DNA of 64,000 bases from CAZENU01 sp965117035 (GTDB taxonomy: Bacteria; Chloroflexota; Dehalococcoidia; Lucifugimonadales; CAZENU01): NCBI GenBank assembly GCA_965117035.1, contig OZ220748.1:1-64000 (forward strand), in the 5' to 3' direction. Each line of letters starts with the position of its first letter. Positions within the stretch are counted from its first letter, which is position 1. This document shows, piece by piece, positions 53,801 to 60,710 of the stretch. The notes below the pieces were generated by a model, which worked only from the letters and a program-made list of their open reading frames with translations, was not told where the DNA came from and made no database searches. The translations under genes were made by a program, and so were the position numbers.

Positions 53801-54002
53801 ATAGAACGCCAACTGCGGACCAGAGGTCCGCCCTGTCCACCAGCAGCCCGATGAGTACGAGGACGCCAAGCCCAGCCGTCAGCCCGGCGACGACCCGTGG
53901 GACACCGGGCCGTCGCCGATCCTGTTCTGCCTGCCCCGCCGCCACCGACACGCCGACCGAAGCACGTACAACGATGGGAGATTCGTGCGAGCTATCAACC
54001 AT
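50835..54002 (-). CDS. Triple fusion: LPG-synthase-type TM domain, alkaline-phosphatase-type domain, GT2 domain
   Basis: 1055 residues from ATG 54002. Residues about 35-345 are a lysylphosphatidylglycerol-synthase/YbhN-type membrane domain (NHLLPFKAGEAARPYL, later FHVTPGGIGVYEASM). Then comes a second set of about six TM segments to about 555. Residues about 575-825 form an alkaline-phosphatase-superfamily domain: metal site VIDGCRADRLRAADTP, nucleophile region YPARTVTGFSSMLTG, and SDHGQGIGIGGHGHMSP. Residues about 825-1050 are a DPM1-like GT2 domain: AVIVPAHNEAESV, VVDDGSTDGT and the DxD-type AVYIDADGEYPP. It could make, process and move a polyprenyl-phosphate sugar; this is inference from domains. 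The reading frame is uninterrupted. Confidence 0.88.
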   Translation of the reverse strand: MVDSSHESPIVVRASVGVSVAAGQAEQDRRRPGVPRVVAGLTAGLGVLVLIGLLVDRADLWSAVGVLSSRPDLLATFLVAYASAFWLRAIAWRRLLAHRGSVFSLFAVLHAALLANHLLPFKAGEAARPYLAAQSGVPLGEAAATTAVARLLDLASLTVIVLVLFPLLPVAAGEEPGLPTLTLPAIVVAGAAAALVMVRLGHSPRRLPQPVGPWVDALRDRLRQVSLSQIAQAALWTAPSWVLEAAVLLVAARALGLELSLTAAIAVTAFTIVFQVFHVTPGGIGVYEASMTGALAALGVPIEQGLAVAVLTHGMKFAYSYSVAAVLTLVAARSLVGGKGIGALRGRADGATAASRFEIAAARLWNVVNEGKPFTPVFVLGIVLLLSIPHAADPGYWGRAAAALLALVPMFVVFYRFDFPIRLRAALWGYLALFLAAFRFVDFAAVGLVLSLYTVFTVFLWGTVYYHLRIGTSWTNFTRFWRLVVENHDPTSGNFLEQAPKAAILVLAFQMLVDRPGLDTVLAFEGFALLVGVTAVLFHQWFFRWPPAPSLAPTRLRADCGERKSRRFIAIVIDGCRADRLRAADTPFIDRLRREGADYTNATTVYPARTVTGFSSMLTGAPPRAHGMRSNFVPSLGVKCESIFDSLRDSGLNGKLVGIAHLIDAFGESDVETVTAVTNNDDIDDALAARAKAVMERDDPELLVLQLLSVDQTGHARGSYNDEYLAKIEAADRVIEEFLGWCERGGYLDDATVLVTSDHGQGIGIGGHGHMSPSETYVPCILWGKGVERSGQIDEPRSIMDVAPTIAYYLGARPPAESVGQVLGVREEGERPLAVIVPAHNEAESVAGTLAEMPRGKVEGMKVIVVDDGSTDGTAGVARRAGADVVVRHDRNRGLGAALRTGLEAARDMDARAAVYIDADGEYPPAQIPDLLAPIEAGEADYVLGSRYRGSRDGQPVVRLLANLAFTAMLCVAAGRIVTDGQTGFRAFSRRALECAEIIHDYNYAQVLTLDLLKKGMRMREVPISYRHRTRGKSFIGLNYLWRVPLAMVRQMLST

Positions 54003-54054
54003 AGAACGGATACACGCTGTAAGTAAAACTCTGTACACTAACTAGAATACTAAG

Positions 54055-54083
54055 AGTCTAGATATACCAGGTATGTTTGTCAA
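54055..54083 (-). promoter_or_regulatory. Promoter of the triple-fusion gene with palindrome
   Basis: On the minus strand TTGACA (54083-54078) and TAGACT (54060-54055) are spaced 17 bases, about 53 bases before ATG 54002. The spacer contains the palindrome ATACCAGGTAT at 54064-54074, a possible operator. No strong ribosome-binding site precedes the ATG. Confidence 0.55.
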
Positions 54084-54282
54084 GGTGGGCAGGTAAGTCG
54101 TACGGACTAATCCTGGACTGATCGCTGGAACACCGGGAACCCTGCCTGCGGAGCACGACCGAGGAAGTCATGGTACGGAAGTCGTAATGGTTGGGCCGCA
54201 TTGGGGGCGCTACCCCAGCGACGGATGTGCTATTGTCCGACAACAGATTGGATCGGCCGTGCCGCGGCCTGGGAGGAGACCC

Positions 54283-56619
54283 GTGGGCACCACTCGCTGC
54301 TCGATGTTCCCCCGCGTCGATAGGCTGAAGTCCGGCAGCGTCATCGCCGCCGGGTTTGCCATGATCGCGTTTGTCGCGCTGGCAGTGCACTCCGGGAACG
54401 CTCGGGCCGATCATCCCGATTTGGCGCCGTCCCCCGATAGAGATGCCCTGCTCGCCCTCTACCACGCCACCGACGGGGCGAACTGGAACACCACGTGGGA
54501 TATCGATCGGCCGATCGAAGAGTGGCACGGCGTGACCACCAATGACGACGGCCGCGTCCGGATCCTCTTCCTCGGCCGCAACAACCTCGTCGGCGAGATA
54601 CCGTCCGAGTTGGGCAACCTGGAGGCGTTGGAGCAGCTCGTCCTGACCTGGAACGAGCTTACCGGCCCTATACCGCCCTCTCTCGCCGAACTATCCGCCC
54701 TGAAGTATCTATACCTGAACAAGAACGAGCTCAGCGGTGAGATACCCTCCGAGCTGCAGGGGCTGTCCGCCCTGGAACGGCTGATGCTGAGCGAAAACGA
54801 GCTGACCGGCGCCGTGCCTTCCTGGCTGCCCAGCCTGACCGCGCTGCAGTGGCTGTACCTGGACCAGAACAAGCTTACGGGGCCGGTACCGCCCGAGATC
54901 GGCCTAGCCACCAGCCTGGAGGACGTGCATCTCGAGAGGAACGGGCTGACCGGCTCGATACCGGCCGAGCTCGGTCAACTGTCGAACCTGGCACATCTCC
55001 ATCTCGACTTCAACGACCTGAGCGGCGAGATTCCGGCAGAGCTGGGCAACCTGACGGCGCTGGAGGGAATCGACCTCAGCGACAACGGCCTGACCGGCGA
55101 GATTCCGGCCGCGCTGGGCAACCTCACCGGGCTGGTCAGGATCGATCTCGCCGACACTCAGATCGGCGGCGGGATTCCGTCCGAGTTGAGAAACCTCACG
55201 AAGCTGCGGTACCTGTACCTGCATGACATGGAGCTGAGTGGCCCGATACCGGCGTGGATTGGCGACTTGACGGAACTGAGGGACATGCGTCTCGAGAACA
55301 ACGGGTTCACCGGCCCGATACCGCCGGAGCTCGGCCGGCTGTCCAGCCTGCTCCACCTGCATCTCGACTACAACGAGCTGAGCGGCGAGATACCGGCGGA
55401 GATCGGCAATCTGACGCGGGTGTTCGGGATCGACGTGAGCGACAACAACCTGGGCGGCGATATCCCGGCCGAGATCGCCAACCTCCGGCGCCTGGCCAGA
55501 CTCGACCTTTCCAACAACGATTTCGCCGGTGAGGTCCCGGAGGTGCTCCGCGGCCTGATCAACCTCCGGACCCTGTACCTCGACGGCAACCGGTTTACCG
55601 GCCCGGTCCCGTTGTGGCTCACCGAGCTGCGGCTCCTGCGGGACCTGTGGCTTCGGGACAACATGCTGACCGGGCCGATACCCGCCGAGCTCGCTCAGAT
55701 CAAGACCCTCTGGCACCTCCACCTCGACCACAACGACCTGACCGGCCAGATACCGCTCGAGTTGACCCTGTTGCCCAACCTGGCGGGGCTGGATATGAGC
55801 GACAACAATCTGACCGGCGGGATACCCGTCGAACTGGTGAGGCTGGTGAATCTCGAGCGGCTCGACCTGCGCAACAATCGGCTCGGCGGCGAGATACCGT
55901 CCGAGTTGGGCTCCATGACCGGACTCAGGGGACTCGGCCTCGCCGGCAACGGCCTGTCCGGCGGTATTCCGGTGGATCTGGCCGGTCTGACTGAGCTGGA
56001 GTGGCTCGACCTGAGCGACAACGACCTGAGCGGCCCCGTCCCGCCCGAGCTGGGCGGTCTGGCCAGGCTGCAGTACCTGTATCTCCAGGACAACGACCTG
56101 AGCGGCGGGATATCCTCCAGCTTTGGCGGCCTGGCCGACCTGATGGAGCTCGACCTGGGCGGCAATGCTCTGAGTGGCGGTATACCCCCGCACCTGGGAC
56201 GCGCGACCGCGCTCGTGAAGCTCGATCTCAGTCACAACAGGCTGGGAGGCCGGATACCCCCTGCACTCGGCGCCCTCGAAAACCTGGAGTACCTTGACCT
56301 CGAGGACAACGGCCTGGTGACCTGGATACCCCCCGCGCTCGGCGGCCTCTCCATGCTGAAGGAGGTCCGCCTGGGCGGCGACAACCTGGTCCTCGGGTGC
56401 ATAGCCGAGGGTCTGCGGGAGGTGGCCGAAGGCGACCTCAACGAGCTCAACCTGCGCTACTGCGGCACGACGGTGCTGCCCGCCACCGGGGGCCCAACCG
56501 CCTCGTTGTGGCTGTCGACTCTGCTGTTGCTCGCGGGCGCCATGGCCGCGGCGGCGGGAGTCGTCCTGCTCAGAGGCCGCCGCATCGCGCAGCGAGACGC
56601 AGATCAGCCGTCGGCGTAG
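54283..56619 (+). CDS. Secreted leucine-rich-repeat protein with LPxTG-like tail
   Basis: 778 residues from GTG 54283, chosen for GGAGGA five to six bases upstream. A signal peptide (AAGFAMIAFVALAVHSGNARA) and an LRRNT-like cap (RDALLALYHATDGANWN) precede about 25 plant-type LRRs of 24 residues, roughly residues 92-715, pattern LxxLxLxxNxLxGxIPxxL. The tail has LPATGG at 732-737, then a hydrophobic segment and a basic end (RGRRIAQR), the layout of a sortase sorting signal or exosortase-like anchor. It is a likely cell-surface binding or adhesion protein. No sortase gene is in the window. Confidence 0.9.
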   Translation: MGTTRCSMFPRVDRLKSGSVIAAGFAMIAFVALAVHSGNARADHPDLAPSPDRDALLALYHATDGANWNTTWDIDRPIEEWHGVTTNDDGRVRILFLGRNNLVGEIPSELGNLEALEQLVLTWNELTGPIPPSLAELSALKYLYLNKNELSGEIPSELQGLSALERLMLSENELTGAVPSWLPSLTALQWLYLDQNKLTGPVPPEIGLATSLEDVHLERNGLTGSIPAELGQLSNLAHLHLDFNDLSGEIPAELGNLTALEGIDLSDNGLTGEIPAALGNLTGLVRIDLADTQIGGGIPSELRNLTKLRYLYLHDMELSGPIPAWIGDLTELRDMRLENNGFTGPIPPELGRLSSLLHLHLDYNELSGEIPAEIGNLTRVFGIDVSDNNLGGDIPAEIANLRRLARLDLSNNDFAGEVPEVLRGLINLRTLYLDGNRFTGPVPLWLTELRLLRDLWLRDNMLTGPIPAELAQIKTLWHLHLDHNDLTGQIPLELTLLPNLAGLDMSDNNLTGGIPVELVRLVNLERLDLRNNRLGGEIPSELGSMTGLRGLGLAGNGLSGGIPVDLAGLTELEWLDLSDNDLSGPVPPELGGLARLQYLYLQDNDLSGGISSSFGGLADLMELDLGGNALSGGIPPHLGRATALVKLDLSHNRLGGRIPPALGALENLEYLDLEDNGLVTWIPPALGGLSMLKEVRLGGDNLVLGCIAEGLREVAEGDLNELNLRYCGTTVLPATGGPTASLWLSTLLLLAGAMAAAAGVVLLRGRRIAQRDADQPSA
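54988..56067 (+). repeat. Three 360-bp LRR supermodules
   Basis: Within the LRR array, five 24-residue repeats form a larger unit repeated three times: 54988-55347, 55348-55707 and 55708-56067. Each begins with a repeat carrying His-Leu-His-Leu-Asp, whose first His codon lies at 54994, 55354 and 55714. This indicates growth by duplication of five-repeat blocks. Confidence 0.7.
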
Positions 56620-56715
56620 CCAAGCCCCGTCTTCGCGGAAGGCGCCGTTCAGGGTCCGGCGTCTCCGCAGAACGATGTTCCCGGCATTCCGGCCCGGGCG
56701 CCGGCTATCGGCGCC

Positions 56716-57156
56716 TCAGTTCCTGGAGGATGCCTCTCTCCACAGTGTGCAGCCCGTCACGCCCACAATGATCGGCAGCGCGGTGTCTACGAACGCCCAG
56801 ATCGTCCAGGCCGCCCTGCGGTTGTCGAACAGGCTGTCCTCGCCCAGGGCCAGCAGCGAGAACCAGTTGTGCAGGAACAGTATCGCAATCGCCGCGGTCA
56901 GGTAGAAGGCGACGTTGACCTCCAGGTACCGGCGGGTGACCCCTTCGCCCGGGTCGCCGTCAGGCTCGTCCAGCTTGCGCGAGTAGTTGTAGACCAGAGC
57001 GATCGCGAGCGCGATAAGCATTAGGACATCCAGCACGTGCCACACGTTGAGCACGTCGATCTCACCGTCCAGCAACGTGTTGACGATGAAGAACACCGCC
57101 ACCACTACCGCAACTCCGATCGTGTAGGCGGCCCCAAGCTTCTTCAGTGCCGACAT
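56716..57156 (-). CDS. Four-TM membrane protein, first copy
   Basis: 146 residues, about four TM segments: IGVAVVVAVFFIVNTLL, VLMLIALAIALVYNYSRK, VAFYLTAAIAILFLHNW and WAFVDTALPIIVGVTG. No family is recognised. A second protein at 60125-60556 has the same length, segment order and several shared positions (for example the FVDTALPIIV / IVDALFVVVAL segment and a final Leu-Trp), so they are probably paralogues. The two flank the secreted PPC-domain gene. The first copy is divergent from that gene. Confidence 0.75.
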   Translation of the reverse strand: MSALKKLGAAYTIGVAVVVAVFFIVNTLLDGEIDVLNVWHVLDVLMLIALAIALVYNYSRKLDEPDGDPGEGVTRRYLEVNVAFYLTAAIAILFLHNWFSLLALGEDSLFDNRRAAWTIWAFVDTALPIIVGVTGCTLWREASSRN

Positions 57157-57320
57157 GGAGTCTACTCCTTCGTTTATCCTGCGTCCGGGCTCGTCCGAAG
57201 ATTCGGCGCCAACATATCACTGTGGATTTCGCACGGCAACCGCGTCGAGGACGGGCGCCGGTCGAGGTCGCGGAGGCTGATCTCGGTCGGGCATCGCGTC
57301 CAGTCGGCTGTTCCGAAATC

Positions 57321-57345
57321 CGATCCGGCGGATCGTGCGTATATT
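57321..57345 (+). promoter_or_regulatory. Palindrome and -10 element before the PPC-domain gene
   Basis: CGATCCGGCGGATCG at 57321-57335 is a perfect 7-1-7 inverted repeat ending five bases before TATATT (57340-57345). It occupies the space where the -35 contact would be, so a bound regulator could control this promoter. No good -35 hexamer was seen. Confidence 0.35.
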
Positions 57346-57443
57346 GGATGTGGGTATGCTGTTGACCAGCCAGGGTTGGAGCGTTAGCATACGGACGATG
57401 ACATGATATGGAGTCTCAAATGTCCCGCTTGAAGGAGGACGAT

Positions 57444-59975
57444 GTGCCTGAGCAGTTGCAGTGGACTGGTAAGACCCTCGCCGTACCGCCGGTCAGATAC
57501 GCCATGCGAGTGCTGGTGTTAGCCGGCGTCGCGGTCGCCCTGGTAGTCGGATTGCTGGCCGTGGAAGGCTTTCCCACCGCCTCGGCCGAAGATCCTGAGG
57601 GCTGCGAGGTGAACGACCTCGGCACGCTCTTTTCCAATTCGTTGGCCGGTCTCAAGGCCAATGGGACCTGGACGACGGAGGACTGCGAGTCCCGGTTCCG
57701 GGCCGGCAGCGATGCCCACACTTACCGCTTCGAGCTCACCTCCGGCGGGCGCATAAGGATCGAGCTGAAATCGGAGGCCGACTCCTACCTGTACCTGCTG
57801 GCCGAAGACGGCACGCGCATCGCGGACAACGACGATGGCGGCGCCGGGATCAACGCGCGCGTAGAGGCCGACCTGGAGCCGGGCGTGTACACGATAGAGG
57901 CCACCACGGTCGGCGGCCGCGGACGCGGCCCGGCGGACTTTATCCTCTCCGTCAGCCGTGTCGCGGGATGCGACCCCGTGCACCTCGGCGCCCTCGAGCT
58001 GGGCGCCGACCTGACGGCGTCGGGGACCTGGTCGCTTGACACGTGCGGGTCAGGATTCGTGGTGGAACACCCCGCACATCGCTACACGTTCGACCTGCCG
58101 GTGGACGGCCGCGTGCGCATCGACCTGATGTCCGAGAACGGCGACCCGGTGATGTCGCTGGTGTCGCCTGAGCGCGGCGTGATCGCGGCCAACGACGACG
58201 GTGGCGAGAGGCGCAACTCCCGCATCGAGCGCTACCTGCCCGCGGGCACATACCTGATCGAAGCGACGACCTACCTCGAGCGTGACCTCCAGCCGCTGAG
58301 AGCCGACTTCGACCTCGTCGTTCAGCTCGTGGACGAGGAGGCCCGACAACAGTCATTCCTGTTGAAGATCGAGGAGAGCCATACGCCGGACCAGGTGGTC
58401 GCGGGCGAGTCCTTCCCGATCCACTTCCGCGTCGGCAACGTGGGCGGCGGCGACCTGTCGGCCATCGGCGGAAGCGCGCAAATCTACGTCGTAGGGCCGC
58501 GCGTGTTGGACTTCACGGCGCCCATCCCCGCGTCATCGGAGCTTTGGCAGACGGGAGCCGCCTACCACACCGGCGAGCAGACGGCGACCGCGTACAGTAT
58601 CGCGGTCGACGAGGTGAGGCCGCTCGAGGCCACTTTCACCAGACCCGGCACCACGTGGCTGTTCGTCGGGGTGATCACCCAGGACAGGTTCGGGCAGCAG
58701 GTCGGGTTCCACGGCCAATGGCGCAACCTGATGGTGGTCAGTAGCAGGACGTTTGGTCCGGTCACGGTGACGGTGGATGGCGCGGACTACGAAGTCTCGG
58801 CGGCAGCAAATGCCGTCGGGACCGTGACGACCGCGGTCAGCTCCGTCGCCGACCCTGACGCGGACGTCGATCGGTCGGTGCGCGCCAAGGCGGTCTACGC
58901 CGCCGGCGTTCGCACCCAGGTCCTGGACGGCATCTTCGACCGGCCGGCGATCGCGGACCTGTCGGTGACCGCGGAGACGACAACCATAAGCGTGGAGAGC
59001 CCGTCGTCCAGCGCACTGCTGAAGCTGTTTGCCTCGCAGTACGCCGACGCCGTTGCCGCCTCCGGTCTGGCTGACGCGCTGGCCGCGGGCGAGGCGATCG
59101 CCCCCGGCGCCGTCGAGGACATCGCGCTCACCATCGGAGGTACCGCGTCCAGCCAGTACGCCGCGCTGGTCGAGTCGTGGAGCGCGCTCCACGACAGGGT
59201 CGAAGGCGGAGAGGCGCTGTCGTTCGCGGACGCGTTCGCGCTCCAGGCCGAGCTCGCCTATGCGGAACGCGTGCTGGCGCCGGCCATCGCCGCCGGCGAG
59301 ACCGTTCAGGCCAGTCGCGAAGCCGAGTTGGGCTGGCAGGACCCGGGGGTCCGCGCGATGTTCGCGGGGCTGCTGCGGTACCCGTCCTGCGACGATGGGC
59401 CGGAGGTGCTGCGACGTGCGCTCGACGCGGCCGGAGCGGCCGACGTCGACGACCTGATCGCGCTCGACGGAGAGCTGCGGGCCGTGCTGCCGATCTACGG
59501 CCGGGCGATAGATGGCGTGCTGTGCGGTGCGGTGGCCGTGGATCCGGTTAACTCCGCGTTCCTCCGGAGCCTTGCGCTCACGGGCAGCGCCGAGCTGCGC
59601 GGGTTGATAGCCCCAGAGACAGCGCCGTCCCCGCACCGGCTGCGGATCATCGCGCGGCTCGGCGAAGACGGCCGCATCGAGCACGGCGTCGAGTTCGCAA
59701 ACCGCCGGCAGGTGCTGCCGACAGCCAGGTTCCTGGGAGCGGACGCACCCGCCGGCCAGTGGAGGGTCACCAGCGCGGTCGAGGTGGCCGGCGCCGAGAT
59801 CGGCACGATCCGCACACGGCGCCTGGCCGACGGACGGATCGAGCTGGGATTCCGCAGCGCCGCAGGCGAGGCCATCGAGCCGGAGGTCCGCTATCTGCCC
59901 GCCGACATGCCGGTCGACGTCTGGCTGCGGACCGGAGAGATCGAGGTGCCGCCGGCCCCGGACGACTCGGAGTAG
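57444..59975 (+). CDS. Secreted protein with two PPC-like domains, unknown function
   Basis: 843 residues from GTG 57444, five bases after a perfect AAGGAGG; in-frame ATGs at 57408 and 57420 are alternatives. A signal sequence (VLVLAGVAVALVVGLLAVEG, Ala-Ser-Ala) is followed by two pre-peptidase-C-like beta domains, about residues 60-165 and 170-290. Each has a His-x-Tyr-x-Phe strand and a DDGG loop (IADNDDGGAGINARVE; IAANDDGGERRNSRIE). A third beta region has FPIHFRVGNVGGGDL. From about 440 the protein is Ala-rich and helical with a few cysteines (PSCDDGPEVLRRAL). No protease motif was found. PPC domains often bind substrate or aid secretion. It is flanked by paralogous membrane genes and followed by a sensor kinase. 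Confidence 0.8.
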   Translation: MPEQLQWTGKTLAVPPVRYAMRVLVLAGVAVALVVGLLAVEGFPTASAEDPEGCEVNDLGTLFSNSLAGLKANGTWTTEDCESRFRAGSDAHTYRFELTSGGRIRIELKSEADSYLYLLAEDGTRIADNDDGGAGINARVEADLEPGVYTIEATTVGGRGRGPADFILSVSRVAGCDPVHLGALELGADLTASGTWSLDTCGSGFVVEHPAHRYTFDLPVDGRVRIDLMSENGDPVMSLVSPERGVIAANDDGGERRNSRIERYLPAGTYLIEATTYLERDLQPLRADFDLVVQLVDEEARQQSFLLKIEESHTPDQVVAGESFPIHFRVGNVGGGDLSAIGGSAQIYVVGPRVLDFTAPIPASSELWQTGAAYHTGEQTATAYSIAVDEVRPLEATFTRPGTTWLFVGVITQDRFGQQVGFHGQWRNLMVVSSRTFGPVTVTVDGADYEVSAAANAVGTVTTAVSSVADPDADVDRSVRAKAVYAAGVRTQVLDGIFDRPAIADLSVTAETTTISVESPSSSALLKLFASQYADAVAASGLADALAAGEAIAPGAVEDIALTIGGTASSQYAALVESWSALHDRVEGGEALSFADAFALQAELAYAERVLAPAIAAGETVQASREAELGWQDPGVRAMFAGLLRYPSCDDGPEVLRRALDAAGAADVDDLIALDGELRAVLPIYGRAIDGVLCGAVAVDPVNSAFLRSLALTGSAELRGLIAPETAPSPHRLRIIARLGEDGRIEHGVEFANRRQVLPTARFLGADAPAGQWRVTSAVEVAGAEIGTIRTRRLADGRIELGFRSAAGEAIEPEVRYLPADMPVDVWLRTGEIEVPPAPDDSE

Positions 59976-60124
59976 GCCGGGGGACTCGCGACGATACTTC
60001 CGCGCCGGCCGTGCCTCACGCGCGGCCAGCGCGGAACATGGTATCGCCGAGCCCGATGCGCGGGCGACGCGCCCCGGCCGGGCCGGGAGCGGCGGCGCCA
60101 ACGAAAAGGAGGAACGACGCAACG

Positions 60125-60556
60125 ATGGGTATGCTAAAGCGAGTCCTGGCGGCGTTCCTCGTCCTGACGGCCATCGCCGTGGTACTCAACCTCATGCTCA
60201 CGCCCGTGTACCACGACGGGTCGGCAGAGTACCCGGTCTGGAAGATACTGAACTGGTTCATGGCGGCCGGGGTGCTCGTCGTCCTGGGAGTCAGCTTCCA
60301 GCGCAGACGCGCCCACGGCAACGCGGGACAGGGCGGTCTCGAATACGTGCGCACCAGCGTCACGTGGTACGGCGCGATCGTGCTGACCATGCTGTTCTTC
60401 TGGGGCTGGCTCTGGACGCTGAACCCGGACAGCGAGACCGGGGATGCCGTGACCTCTCACCTCGTCTACTTCCCGATCGTCGACGCGCTATTCGTCGTGG
60501 TCGCGCTGACCACCGGACGCCACCTCTGGGCCGACGCGGCAGGGCCGGAAGAATAG
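60125..60556 (+). CDS. Four-TM membrane protein, second copy
   Basis: 143 residues from ATG 60125 with AAGGAGG about twelve bases upstream; an ATG six bases later is possible. Four TM segments: FLVLTAIAVVLNLMLTPVYH, FMAAGVLVVLGVSFQRRR, VTWYGAIVLTMLFFWGWLW and FPIVDALFVVVALTTG. It matches the protein at 56716-57156 in length and segment spacing, including a basic cytoplasmic loop after TM2. Function is unknown. It lies downstream of the PPC-domain gene and 154 bases before the histidine kinase, all in the same direction. Confidence 0.75.
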   Translation: MGMLKRVLAAFLVLTAIAVVLNLMLTPVYHDGSAEYPVWKILNWFMAAGVLVVLGVSFQRRRAHGNAGQGGLEYVRTSVTWYGAIVLTMLFFWGWLWTLNPDSETGDAVTSHLVYFPIVDALFVVVALTTGRHLWADAAGPEE

Positions 60557-60710
60557 GGCAGGCTCAGCGAACGAAGAACCGCCAACGTCGCGCGTCGAGT
60601 CGGTTTTCGGTTACGATTGCCTCCCTTGAAGACGCCGTTGATCAGGTCTGACCGGGGATAGGGCGGCGCGCGATCGAGAACGGCAGAGTCTCCCAGGAGT
60701 CGTATCCGCA

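Noticed and set aside
54058..54528. 156-codon minus-strand ORF upstream of the GT2 fusion
   Set aside because: It runs across the promoter of the fusion gene and the signal-peptide region of the LRR gene, with no recognisable motif.
54590..56400. CRISPR-like regular 72-base spacing
   Set aside because: The period is the 24-residue LRR within one open gene.
58533..60122. 529-codon minus-strand ORF
   Set aside because: Antisense to the PPC-domain gene and rich in Arg, Gly, Asp and His as expected of a reversed GC-rich frame.
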